From the NCBI GenBank assembly GCA_002373325.1, contig DFKI01000175.1:1-13711 (forward strand): DNA of 13,711 bases, read 5' to 3'. Numbering within the stretch: the first letter of the stretch is position 1; each line of letters begins with the position of its first letter. Positions 1 through 6,395 of the stretch are shown in pieces. Source of the DNA: Treponema sp. UBA3649 (GTDB lineage Bacteria > Spirochaetota > Spirochaetia > Treponematales > Treponemataceae). Made by a program: the position numbers and the translations under genes. A model generated the notes under the pieces. The model saw only the letters and a program-made list of their open reading frames with translations. It was not told the DNA's origin and did not search any database.

Positions 1-30
1 AGGCCGCAGGTTCGAGTCCTGCCCCAGCTA
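1..30 (+). tRNA. tRNA, 3' end only (isotype not determinable)
   Basis: This is the last 30 bases of a tRNA cut by the window edge. A five-base variable loop (1-5) is followed by a perfect T stem, GCAGG (6-10) with CCTGC (18-22), around the loop TTCGAGT. Then come seven acceptor-stem bases (23-29) and discriminator A30. CCA is not encoded. The anticodon lies outside the window, so the amino acid cannot be assigned. The intrinsic terminator that follows supports the call. Confidence 0.85.
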
Positions 31-36
31 ACGAAG

Positions 37-61
37 GCATCCAAAAGGGTGCTTTTTTTTT
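37..61 (+). terminator. Intrinsic terminator after tRNA
   Basis: The stem GCATCC (37-42) pairs with GGGTGC (47-52) across an AAAA loop, with one G-T wobble, and is followed by nine T (53-61). It lies 6 bases after the tRNA and ends that transcript. Confidence 0.85.
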
Positions 62-99
62 CTACAAATCAAAATCCCCGGGTAAAACAAGAGATTGTG

Positions 100-128
100 T
101 TGACAACCCCATGCAAAATCGCTAGAAT
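100..128 (+). promoter_or_regulatory. Sigma70-type promoter of the 167-805 lipoprotein
   Basis: A perfect -35 TTGACA (100-105) is separated by 17 bases from -10 TAGAAT (123-128). Transcription should start near 135, giving a leader of about 32 bases that contains the ribosome binding site GGAGG (156-160). Confidence 0.85.
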
Positions 129-166
129 TCGCTTCACTTGGAAATTTTTTTCGTTGGAGGAATGAC

Positions 167-805
167 ATGAAAAACCTTTCTGGAAAAGCAAAACTCATTT
201 TCAAATGCGCGCTTGGACTTTCTCTCTCAGCCCTGATTTTTGCATCCTGCTCAAAAAATGAGCCCGTGGTAAGCGAGCCGGAGACTCCAAAAGAGTCCGC
301 CGTAAAGACCGAAAAGCCTGCCGAGAAAAAATCCACCGCCTCAACGCTCTCGTCCGATTTGAAGGATGTCGGTTCCGCCGTGGAAAAGCTCGGTGAGGAT
401 GTTGCCAAAAGCGACGAGGGAAAAAGTCTTCTAGGCACAGCTACAAAAATAGTGGACGGAAGCAAGGAGGCTCTGGACACCCTGACATCATCCGACACAT
501 ACAAGGACGTGATTGACTCAATCACAAGCAGCGATGGGTACAAGAACACGAAGGAATCCGTTGACAAAGCCGTGGAGACAGTAAAATCAGTCTCAAGTGA
601 GGATCTTGCGAATGCTGCGAATTCTGCCGTGGAATCCCTGAAATCAAGCGAGGTGGCTGAGACAATCAACACGACCCTTGACAATTTGGGAAAATATGCC
701 GAGGATCTCAAATCCACAGGGGAGGAAACAAAAAAGACTCTCAACGATCTTAACGGTCTCTTAGGCGGATTGGGACGGAAAAAATCAGAAGGCGACTCTG
801 AGTAA
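167..805 (+). CDS. Helix-rich lipoprotein of unknown function
   Basis: This encodes 212 aa. Residues 1-27 form a lipoprotein signal peptide: basic N-terminus, hydrophobic core, then the spirochaete-type lipobox F25-A26-S27-C28. The mature part is almost entirely Ser-, Asp-, Glu-, Lys- and Ala-rich predicted amphipathic helix. Loosely repeated segments start with SSD or SSE (around SSDTYKD, SSDGYKN, SSEDLAN and SSEVAET), resembling LEA or apolipoprotein-like helices. There are no catalytic motifs and the only cysteines are in the signal region. The start at 167 is fixed by GGAGG six bases upstream. A long antisense reading frame covers this gene, but it lacks a start signal and is taken as a shadow. 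The gene is monocistronic and converges on the barrel gene 21 bases downstream. A periplasmic or envelope structural role is a guess. Confidence 0.85.
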   Translation: MKNLSGKAKLIFKCALGLSLSALIFASCSKNEPVVSEPETPKESAVKTEKPAEKKSTASTLSSDLKDVGSAVEKLGEDVAKSDEGKSLLGTATKIVDGSKEALDTLTSSDTYKDVIDSITSSDGYKNTKESVDKAVETVKSVSSEDLANAANSAVESLKSSEVAETINTTLDNLGKYAEDLKSTGEETKKTLNDLNGLLGGLGRKKSEGDSE

Positions 806-826
806 TCCGCCCATTCCCATATCCAT

Positions 827-1507
827 TTATTTTTTGTCGATTCCACGGTCCCCGAAATTCATGCAAAGGCCCAGAAAAATCTTTAGGTCGTGCCCGGAAA
901 GAAGGTCCGTGGAATTTTGAAAATGCACTCCGCCCGTTGAAATCTTCAGTCCAAGGAAGGAGCCAGCAAGTGGAACCGCATATCCTGCCCCGAGATTGAA
1001 TCCCAGGTGGAATCCCTTTGTGTTCAAAAGATAGCACTTGTACATCGCGTTGAATGCGAGCGCGAAATCGAACTGTCCGTAGATGTCCAGAATCTGGTCC
1101 CAGAGAAATCCCGCGTTGAACTCAAGCGACGGACTGAACGAAACTGAATTCATCTCGTCGAAGGAGTAACGGAAAATCGGTCCCAGCGTTGCGAATGCTT
1201 CCCCCGCGAATTTGATTTTGAAATCCGCCCAGTCAATGTTCACAATTTTCAAAAACTCGGTTCCGAAAGTTGTGTTGATTCCAATGTCCAGATTCTCGTT
1301 CTGCGTCCCGAAGAAAAAAGAGAGGTTCCATTCATTTCCCGCAAGAGAGTAGGAAGCGGCTGCAACATCCCCGTCAGGACACCGGTAGGCCCTTTGGCTT
1401 GTCGGTATGAAATAATAGTTTATGCACAGCTCCACGTTCGCGAAAGCCACACCCGCCGAAATAATCAGCATGGAAAAAATCAGGATAATTTTCTTGTCAA
1501 ATCTCAT
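827..1507 (-). CDS. Small outer-membrane beta-barrel-like protein
   Basis: This encodes 226 aa with a clear Sec signal peptide (MRFDKK, a hydrophobic core, cleavage likely after AFA at residue 23). The mature protein alternates aromatic/hydrophobic and polar residues and is rich in Gly, Phe, Asn and Tyr (for example FNLGAGYAVPLAGSF and SFSPSLEFNAGF). That is the pattern of transmembrane beta strands, and the C-terminus is short and amphipathic. No family is recognised with certainty. Treponemes carry many species-specific small barrel proteins of this kind. There is no Shine-Dalgarno sequence. The -10 TAAAAT ends 6 bases before ATG 1507-1505, so the mRNA is predicted to be leaderless. A pyrimidine-rich tract lies just upstream of the -35. 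Confidence 0.75.
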   Translation of the reverse strand: MRFDKKIILIFSMLIISAGVAFANVELCINYYFIPTSQRAYRCPDGDVAAASYSLAGNEWNLSFFFGTQNENLDIGINTTFGTEFLKIVNIDWADFKIKFAGEAFATLGPIFRYSFDEMNSVSFSPSLEFNAGFLWDQILDIYGQFDFALAFNAMYKCYLLNTKGFHLGFNLGAGYAVPLAGSFLGLKISTGGVHFQNSTDLLSGHDLKIFLGLCMNFGDRGIDKK

Positions 1508-1513
1508 GCCATG

Positions 1514-1542
1514 ATTTTATCAAATCCGGAGCATGGAATCAA
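1514..1542 (-). promoter_or_regulatory. Promoter of the barrel gene, leaderless geometry
   Basis: Read on the minus strand: -35 TTGATT (1542-1537), 17-base spacer, -10 TAAAAT (1519-1514), then CATGGC and the ATG. With the usual six bases between -10 and +1, transcription begins on the A of the start codon. No Shine-Dalgarno sequence is present. Confidence 0.65.
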
Positions 1543-1562
1543 GGGATAGAATAGGAGAGAGG
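1543..1562 (-). repeat. Short pyrimidine heptad tract upstream of the barrel promoter
   Basis: On the minus strand the units read CCTCTCT, CCTATTC, TATCCC and directly abut the -35 TTGATT. Its first 13 bases (1563-1551) are identical to a tract upstream of the ECF promoter (3779-3767). It looks like a degenerate version of the long heptamer arrays at 3951-4041 and 10188-10271. Confidence 0.5.
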
Positions 1563-1571
1563 AATGAGGGG

Positions 1572-3716
1572 TTAGCGGAAATATCTTGCGGTCAGGGCAT
1601 CGGCAAGGTACTGGGATTTTCGGAATGTCTGCAAAATCAGCGGGACGAAAAGCGGGATGAGAATCTTGAGTTTCGCAAATCCTTTTTTTCCGTCGAACGC
1701 GCCGCGGATCAGCTGTGTCTTGATGATTCCGGAAAGCTCGTCCAAAAGCAGGGGGATGAAACGGAACATGATGCCTATGACGAGGACAAAGTATCGCACG
1801 GGAATTTTTATCATCGCGAGAGGTTTGAGCAGTCCCGAGATTCCGTCCATGATTTCCCTTTCGCTAGTCGTGTAGATGTAAGTGCCGAGGATTGTGAGTA
1901 TGGCGGGGGCACGGACAAAAATCTTCAGCGTGTTCTCAATCTTTCCCCTTGTGAGCCTCAAAAATCCCTTTTCGAAAATCACCGTGGAGGAATCCGCGCT
2001 TGATGAGTAGAGGAAAAATTGCACTGCGGCAAAAAAGAGAAGCCATGGAAGCAGCTTGACGAAAGCCGTGAGTGTCTTCCTTAGCGGATATTTTGAGAGA
2101 AGGGCGTAGGCTATGGAAAGTGCGAGCATGGACAAAAGAAAATATGCGTTTCCGGCTGCCACTGTCGTAAAAAAGAGGACCATGAAAAGAAGCGTCTTGA
2201 TTACGGCGGGCATACTTCCAATCAATGAGCGTGGAGCCTTGGGAGGAGCCATGAGCGCGGCGGATGTTTTTTGAAGTGATTTTAATATGGAGGAGTTTTG
2301 CATGACACCCATTTTTTTCAGTCCGCTTTCCGGGCTTGTTTTGTCTTCCAGTTTTGATTCCGCCTCTGATTTTGAGCTTCCGTTCAGTTTTTTCCATGAA
2401 ATCTGCACGTCGGCATAATCCGCTTCCTCCATGCGGTGTGTGCTGAACAATACGGTCTTTCCGGATCGGGCAAGGCTTCTCATCATCTGCAGGACTTTGA
2501 TTCTGGAAATGGGATCCAGCGCGGATGTGGGCTCGTCAAAAATCACTATCTGTGAGTCGAGGGCTACTGTTCCCGCAAGGGAGAGCTTTCTTTTTTCTCC
2601 CCCCGAAAGATTGAATGTCCCTCTGTCGGCGAATGTCCCGTATGGAAGCCCGCAAAGCTCCATGGAATTTTTTACTCTCTCCACCAGAGCTTCCCCTTTT
2701 ACCCCGCGTTTTTTTGGACCGAACGCGACGTCATCAGCGGCATAGGTTTCAAAAAGGGCCGCCTCACTTTCCTGCAATGAGAGCACGGGTCTTTCCGACG
2801 CAAGGATTTCACCTTCACATTCCTTCAGTCCCGAAAGACATTCAAAGAGAGTTGATTTTCCGCATCCGCTTGGTCCTGTGAGTGCCGTGAGGGTTCCGCT
2901 TCGAAGCTCAAGGGAAATGTTCTCGAAAACTTTTTGTCCCGGATATGAGAATGTTAGGTTCTTTGCTCTCAGGCTGATTTCACCTTCCGTTTTTATTCCG
3001 TCATCCGAAGAGAAAAGAATCGAGTCATCGCCGAAAAGTTTTAGCTGTAAATCCGTGCGCGAGAAAAAATCTGTCCTTGGTCCGTCGAAAACAAGCGAGG
3101 CATTTTCCATGACGATTATTCTTCCTGCCCTCATCGCCTCATCCCTGTCATGCGTTATGTGCACGATTGCGTGTCCGCTGCGGTTCCATTTGTCAATCAG
3201 CTGGAGAATCTCTGTTCTGGATGCCGGGTCAAGCATTGCGGTCACTTCATCCAAAATCAGGAGGTCGGGAAATAGCGCAAGGATTCCGCTGAATGCAAGC
3301 CGCTGTGTCTGTCCGAGTGAAAGTTCGAATGTCCTTGAGAGAGCCTTGTCCGCGAGGGATACCACCGAAAGACATTCCATGGTGCGGAGCTCAATCTCAC
3401 TTTTGTCCATGTCAAGGTTCTGTGGCCCGAATGCCGTGTCCCTTTCGACCACTCCCGCAACAATCTGCTCCTTGGGCTGCTGGAAAACTATGCCGGGAAT
3501 TATGTCGCCGTTGATTTGGACGCTTCCGGAATCAGGAGAAAAAAATCCTGAGAGCATACGGGCGAGAGTGCTTTTACCCGAACCGTTGCATCCCAAAACC
3601 GCGATGTATTCCCCCTCTGAGATTGAAAGACTGATATTTTTCAGTGCCTCCACGGATGTCTGAGGGTATGAGTAAGTTGCGTTGCTGATTTCGACAAGTC
3701 TTTTCTTCTCTGGCAT
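1572..3716 (-). CDS. ECF transporter energy module, single-chain EcfA-EcfA'-EcfT fusion
   Basis: This encodes 714 aa and combines three subunits that are normally separate. ATPase 1 (about 5-230) has Walker A GCNGSGKST (42-50), a signature LSLGQ (132-136, variant of LSGGQ), Walker B LLILDE (152-157) and H-loop His189. ATPase 2 (about 246-440) has Walker A GPSGCGKST (281-289), LSGGE (370-374), VIFDE (391-395) and His427. A polar linker (about 445-495) leads into an EcfT-like membrane domain (about 500-714). That domain has several hydrophobic segments and two Arg coupling motifs, IRG (670-672) and ARY (710-712). The family powers uptake of vitamins or metal ions through a separate S component, and no S gene lies in this window. 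No Shine-Dalgarno sequence is visible. A -10 TAGAAT lies 7 bases before the ATG, suggesting a leaderless mRNA. Substrate unknown. Confidence 0.9.
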   Translation of the reverse strand: MPEKKRLVEISNATYSYPQTSVEALKNISLSISEGEYIAVLGCNGSGKSTLARMLSGFFSPDSGSVQINGDIIPGIVFQQPKEQIVAGVVERDTAFGPQNLDMDKSEIELRTMECLSVVSLADKALSRTFELSLGQTQRLAFSGILALFPDLLILDEVTAMLDPASRTEILQLIDKWNRSGHAIVHITHDRDEAMRAGRIIVMENASLVFDGPRTDFFSRTDLQLKLFGDDSILFSSDDGIKTEGEISLRAKNLTFSYPGQKVFENISLELRSGTLTALTGPSGCGKSTLFECLSGLKECEGEILASERPVLSLQESEAALFETYAADDVAFGPKKRGVKGEALVERVKNSMELCGLPYGTFADRGTFNLSGGEKRKLSLAGTVALDSQIVIFDEPTSALDPISRIKVLQMMRSLARSGKTVLFSTHRMEEADYADVQISWKKLNGSSKSEAESKLEDKTSPESGLKKMGVMQNSSILKSLQKTSAALMAPPKAPRSLIGSMPAVIKTLLFMVLFFTTVAAGNAYFLLSMLALSIAYALLSKYPLRKTLTAFVKLLPWLLFFAAVQFFLYSSSADSSTVIFEKGFLRLTRGKIENTLKIFVRAPAILTILGTYIYTTSEREIMDGISGLLKPLAMIKIPVRYFVLVIGIMFRFIPLLLDELSGIIKTQLIRGAFDGKKGFAKLKILIPLFVPLILQTFRKSQYLADALTARYFR

Positions 3717-3723
3717 GATGTGG

Positions 3724-3752
3724 ATTCTACAACATTTTTAAATTTTCCACAA
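3724..3752 (-). promoter_or_regulatory. Candidate promoter of the ECF fusion, near-leaderless
   Basis: On the minus strand: -35 TTGTGG (3752-3747, only TTG matches consensus), 17-base spacer, -10 TAGAAT (3729-3724), then 7 bases to ATG 3716. The same -10 hexamer serves the promoter at 100-128. No Shine-Dalgarno sequence is seen before the ATG. Confidence 0.5.
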
Positions 3753-3757
3753 TAGAA

Positions 3758-3778
3758 GGGGAGGAGATAGGAGAGAGG
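3758..3778 (-). repeat. Short pyrimidine heptad tract upstream of the ECF promoter
   Basis: On the minus strand three heptads read CCTCTCT, CCTATCT and CCTCCCC (ending at 3758), five bases before the -35 TTGTGG. The terminal CCTCCCC is the same unit that ends both long heptamer arrays next to their promoters. Confidence 0.5.
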
Positions 3779-3828
3779 ATGAAGTTTTCGGAGGTTCCTT
3801 GCATCGTCAGAGGAGTCGTAGAAGATGT

Positions 3829-3906
3829 CTATTCTTCTTTCAGTTTTTCAATAATCTTATCACTGCCCACAAATGCTTTTGATAACTCTACTGCCAGCCA
3901 CTTCAT
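3829..3906 (-). CDS. Possible 25-aa small protein or gene remnant
   Basis: ATG 3906-3904 opens a 25-codon frame reading MKWLAVELSK, then AFVGSDKIIEKLKEE, then TAG. The composition is protein-like: an amphipathic helix with a charged C-terminal end. A promoter-like TTGACA-N16-TATTAG (3942-3915) ends 8 bases before the ATG. No good Shine-Dalgarno sequence is present. The frame stays open a further 20 codons or so upstream (including the run LLEEF), so it may instead be the C-terminal scrap of a lost gene. No family is recognised. Confidence 0.25.
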   Translation of the reverse strand: MKWLAVELSKAFVGSDKIIEKLKEE

Positions 3907-3914
3907 AAATTCTT

Positions 3915-3942
3915 CTAATAAGTGTAGAAAAAAAATTGTCAA
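3915..3942 (-). promoter_or_regulatory. Candidate promoter of the 25-aa ORF
   Basis: On the minus strand: -35 TTGACA (3942-3937, perfect), 16-base spacer containing eight T, -10 TATTAG (3920-3915, 4 of 6). The predicted start of transcription falls about two bases before the ATG at 3906. Confidence 0.35.
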
Positions 3943-3950
3943 GACTTTAA

Positions 3951-4041
3951 CCTCTCACCTCTCACCTCTCAATTCTCACCTCTCAGTTTTCACCTCTCAG
4001 TTTTCACCTCTCACCTCTCAATTCTCAATTCTACCCTCCCC
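3951..4041 (+). repeat. Heptanucleotide tandem array (13 units)
   Basis: Thirteen consecutive 7-base units run without a gap. CCTCTCA occurs seven times, ATTCTCA twice and GTTTTCA twice, followed by ATTCTAC and CCTCCCC. The last unit directly abuts the -35 TTGACT of the permease promoter. A related array lies in the opposite orientation at 10188-10271. It is not a CRISPR array because there are no spacers, and every frame through it is low-complexity. Confidence 0.95.
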
Positions 4042-4070
4042 TTGACTATTTGCCGAAGAAAATTTAAATT
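4042..4070 (+). promoter_or_regulatory. Promoter of the permease gene
   Basis: The -35 TTGACT (4042-4047) is followed by a 17-base spacer and -10 TAAATT (4065-4070). The leader is about 35 bases and contains GGAG (4100-4103) eight bases before ATG 4112. The heptamer array ends exactly at the base before the -35. Confidence 0.6.
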
Positions 4071-4111
4071 GATTTTGTAGCATTTGCTTTGAAAATCCTG
4101 GAGATGATAAA

Positions 4112-5467
4112 ATGGAAAAGATAAAACTCGTCGTGCTTGGAATTGCCGTAATCATGTATGCGCTGATTGTGATTGTGCCGAAAAAAAAGGTTCTCTTTAC
4201 GACTCTCGCGGCCCTTTCGATTGTGGGACTTGCCTTTGTTTTTCCCGACGCAATCTTCAAGCTGCCGCAGGACCTTGTGGTGGCAGAGGACGTGATGCAG
4301 AACCGTCTCTTTGCCCTTGAGCACTGCATTTTCGACGGTGTAATCAACTGGAACGTGATGCTGATTTATCTGGGAAGCATGATTCTTGCGTCCCTCTTCA
4401 TATTTTCCAAGGTTCCCTCCCGGATTGCCGATGCCATAATCTCCAGGACTCCGAACACGGGACTTGCCATGGTCCTGATTCTTGTTATGACCGGAATAAT
4501 CTCAATCTTCGTGGAAAATGTCGCGACCGTTCTTGTGATGGCTCCCGTTGCCATGGCTCTCTGCAAAAAAATCAAGGTGAATCCGACTCTCTTTATGATT
4601 GGACTTGCCGTGATGAGCAATCTGGAGGGATGCGCCACTTTGGTAGGTGATCCGCCGTCAATGATTTTCGCAGGATATGCCGGATTTAATTTCAACGACT
4701 TTTTCATCCACTCGGGAAAGATCTCGGTATTTTTCATCGTGCAGGTGGGGCTTCTCGTAGGCTCCGTTTTCTTCTATCTTTTCTTTGCGAAAAACGGTCG
4801 AAACGTGGTGGAGGTGGAAAAGGAAAAGGTGGTCTCATGGTTTCCCCTCATCCTTCTTTGTCTCATGGTTGCGGGGCTCGCATCAATGTCATTCGTCAAA
4901 TTCCGTTTTCCATATACGGCGGGTGCCTTTGTTCTGGGGCTCGGAATTGTCGGTCTTTTATGGTACATCATCCGCACGCGTTCTCTCAAGGCACTCCGTG
5001 TTCTGCTCAGGGATTTGGACTGGGAGACGATTTTCTTTTTAATCGGAATCTTTGTCGTGGTGGCGGGAATTGAGGCGGTGGGTCTTTTGGAGGATCTTTC
5101 AGTCCTTTTGGCATCCCTCACCAAGGGCTCTAAGTTCACGGGCTTTGTACTGATTCTTGCGGTGTCCATCGTCATAAGCGGATTCGTGGACAATGTGCCC
5201 TACATACTTGCCATGCTTCCCGTGGCTGATTCCCTTGCGAAAAATCTGGGGCTGAATCCTGAGCTCTACATGTTCGCTCTGTTGATTGGAAGCTGCCTTG
5301 GTGGAAATCTCACTCCTTTCGGGGCAAGCGCGAATGTAGTCGCCATGGGAATCGTGAAAAAGGAAGGCTACCCGATGGGATTCGGCAAATGGCTTAAGGC
5401 GGGTGTTCCATTCACATTGCTTACCACAGCTGCCTCCGCACTGGTCTTGTATTTGATTTGGGCATGA
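4112..5467 (+). CDS. ArsB/NhaD-type (ion transporter superfamily) permease
   Basis: This encodes a 451-aa polytopic membrane protein with about 11-12 hydrophobic segments. It has two pseudo-symmetric halves, each with a polar re-entrant signature. In the first half these are the VENVATVLVMAPVA region and the conserved GDPPSMI. In the second half they are the FVDNVPYILAMLPVA region and GGNLTPFGASANVVAMG. These are hallmarks of the IT superfamily (CitMHS/ArsB/NhaD, related to SLC13). Members move arsenite, Na+/H+ or dicarboxylates. No arsR, arsC or arsA neighbour supports an arsenic role, so Na+/H+ or anion transport is equally possible. The start is set by GGAG eight bases upstream. The gene stands alone behind its own promoter, and the heptamer array touches the -35, which may affect its expression. 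No clear terminator follows. Confidence 0.85.
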   Translation: MEKIKLVVLGIAVIMYALIVIVPKKKVLFTTLAALSIVGLAFVFPDAIFKLPQDLVVAEDVMQNRLFALEHCIFDGVINWNVMLIYLGSMILASLFIFSKVPSRIADAIISRTPNTGLAMVLILVMTGIISIFVENVATVLVMAPVAMALCKKIKVNPTLFMIGLAVMSNLEGCATLVGDPPSMIFAGYAGFNFNDFFIHSGKISVFFIVQVGLLVGSVFFYLFFAKNGRNVVEVEKEKVVSWFPLILLCLMVAGLASMSFVKFRFPYTAGAFVLGLGIVGLLWYIIRTRSLKALRVLLRDLDWETIFFLIGIFVVVAGIEAVGLLEDLSVLLASLTKGSKFTGFVLILAVSIVISGFVDNVPYILAMLPVADSLAKNLGLNPELYMFALLIGSCLGGNLTPFGASANVVAMGIVKKEGYPMGFGKWLKAGVPFTLLTTAASALVLYLIWA

Positions 5468-5580
5468 TTTGATCTTGATTTTTTTGTCGCATGGCTATAG
5501 AAAAAAGATTTGAAATTTTATATACTCAATCAGGGAGTTTTACCCTTTTTGAAATTGATTTCCTTTAGACGGAGGAGTTT

Positions 5581-5820
5581 ATGGCTGATGAGGCTTTGAA
5601 AAAAAAAGTTCTGGAGACATTGGAGGCGTTCAGACCTGCTTTGAATGCTGAGGGCGGCGACATGGAGTTCCTTGAGATTGACGAGGAGAACAAAGTTCAT
5701 ATCAAGCTGACCGGTGCCTGCGATGGATGTCCCATGGCCACCATGACCTTGAAAATGGGAATCGAGCGATACCTGAAGGAGACCTGTCCCGAGATATCTG
5801 AAGTGGTTCAGGAGTTATAG
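5581..5820 (+). CDS. nfu: NifU-like iron-sulfur scaffold/carrier (Nfu domain)
   Basis: This encodes 79 aa and consists only of the NifU C-terminal (Nfu) domain. The features are an N-terminal helix, then GGDMEFLEIDE, and the motif C47-D-G-C50-P followed by MATMTLKMGIE. The two cysteines hold a bridging [4Fe-4S] cluster, usually in a dimer, for delivery to apoproteins. Single-domain Nfu of this length is normal in anaerobes. The start is set by GGAGG (5571-5575) five bases upstream. It is the first gene of a probable operon, with slyD starting 6 bases after its stop. The 113 bases upstream hold several A/T-rich -10-like sequences (TATAGA 5496, TATACT 5521) but no convincing -35 at the correct distance. 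Confidence 0.92.
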   Translation: MADEALKKKVLETLEAFRPALNAEGGDMEFLEIDEENKVHIKLTGACDGCPMATMTLKMGIERYLKETCPEISEVVQEL

Positions 5821-5826
5821 AAAAAT

Positions 5827-6372
5827 ATGAAGATTGAAAAAAATTCTGTTGTTACAATCAACTACACGCTCAAGGGCGACGACGAAAATGTGATAGACAC
5901 GTCCGTGGGTCAGGAGCCGCTCATCTACATGCACGGTAATAACTATCTGCTTCCGAAACTTGAGGAGAGAATCGAGGGACACGAGACCGGGGATAAAATC
6001 TTTGCGGTGCTTTCACCTTCCGAGGCATACGGTGAGTACGACGAGAATTTGGTCGCGGAGATTCCAAGGGAAAACTTCGAGTTTGACGGTGAGATTGCGG
6101 TCGGATCAAAATTTCAGGCCGACACACCCCAGGGACCTGCCATAGTAACTGTGTCCTCCGTTAGCGGCGACAAGATTACCGTGGATGCGAACCATGAGCT
6201 TGCCGGAAAGACCCTGCATTTTGAGGTGGAGATTCTTGATGTCAGGGAAGCCACCCAGGAAGAGATTAGAATGCAGAGCGAGGGCGGATGCGGATGTGGC
6301 GGTTGTTCAGGCTGCGGTGACGGATGCGGCTCTTCGTGCGGCGAAAACTGCTCGTGCGGGGAGTGCGGCTGA
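5827..6372 (+). CDS. slyD: SlyD-type FKBP peptidyl-prolyl isomerase with cysteine-rich tail
   Basis: This encodes 181 aa with an FKBP fold in the SlyD arrangement: a strand opening VVTINYTLKGD, then VIDTS and GQEPLIYMHG, an inserted chaperone flap (about 68-125, from AYGEYDENL to ITVDANHELAGK), and a closing LHFEVEILDVR strand. It is a cytoplasmic prolyl isomerase/chaperone. In E. coli SlyD the tail is His/Cys-rich and binds nickel. Here the tail (152-181) has nine cysteines (155, 157, 160, 163, 167, 171, 175, 177, 180), many Gly and no His, so a softer metal or an iron-sulfur link is plausible but unproven. The gene begins 6 bases after the nfu stop, with AGGAG 12 bases upstream inside nfu. 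Coexpression with nfu is likely. Confidence 0.92.
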   Translation: MKIEKNSVVTINYTLKGDDENVIDTSVGQEPLIYMHGNNYLLPKLEERIEGHETGDKIFAVLSPSEAYGEYDENLVAEIPRENFEFDGEIAVGSKFQADTPQGPAIVTVSSVSGDKITVDANHELAGKTLHFEVEILDVREATQEEIRMQSEGGCGCGGCSGCGDGCGSSCGENCSCGECG

Positions 6373-6395
6373 TACTTACACGGAAAGGAGCTCCT

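Larger units (their letters stand above)
3717..4111. other. 395-base intergenic region with promoters, a possible small ORF and a repeat array
   Basis: This stretch separates the divergent ECF fusion and permease genes. From left to right it holds the ECF promoter (3724-3752, -), a purine-rich tract (3758-3778), about 50 bases with nothing recognised (3779-3828), a possible 25-aa ORF with its own promoter (3829-3942, -), the heptamer array (3951-4041), and the permease promoter and ribosome binding site (4042-4111, +). The middle part is visibly more A/T-rich than the flanking genes. Confidence 0.7.

Noticed and set aside
1..61. tRNA 3' end as an integration (att) site for a mobile island
   Set aside because: No integrase, no repeated copy of the tRNA end and no phage-like genes occur in the window.
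764..811. Inverted repeat GGCGGATT / AATCCGCC at the end of the lipoprotein gene as a terminator
   Set aside because: The arms are about 32 bases apart, one lies inside coding sequence, and no T tract follows.
28..846. A 272-codon minus-strand open frame over the first lipoprotein gene
   Set aside because: It is antisense to a gene with a consensus promoter, SD and signal peptide. It runs into the terminator and tRNA region and has Ser/Phe-rich shadow composition.
827..1507. The barrel gene as the missing ECF S component
   Set aside because: It has a cleavable signal peptide and beta-strand pattern, not six hydrophobic helices, and its own promoter.
3779..4045. Plus-strand 88-codon frame running into the heptamer array
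   Set aside because: Its second half is encoded by the array, its first half is antisense to the more protein-like minus-strand frame, and it has no SD or family motif.
5531..5550. GGG-AGTTTTA-CCC followed by TTTTT downstream of the permease as a terminator
   Set aside because: The stem is only three base pairs, too weak to support a call.
6324..6395. Upstream start for the PHP phosphatase, overlapping the FKBP gene
   Set aside because: There is no ribosome binding site there. AAGGAG at 6385-6390 points to ATG 6396, and the family motif NYHTHS then falls near the N-terminus as usual.
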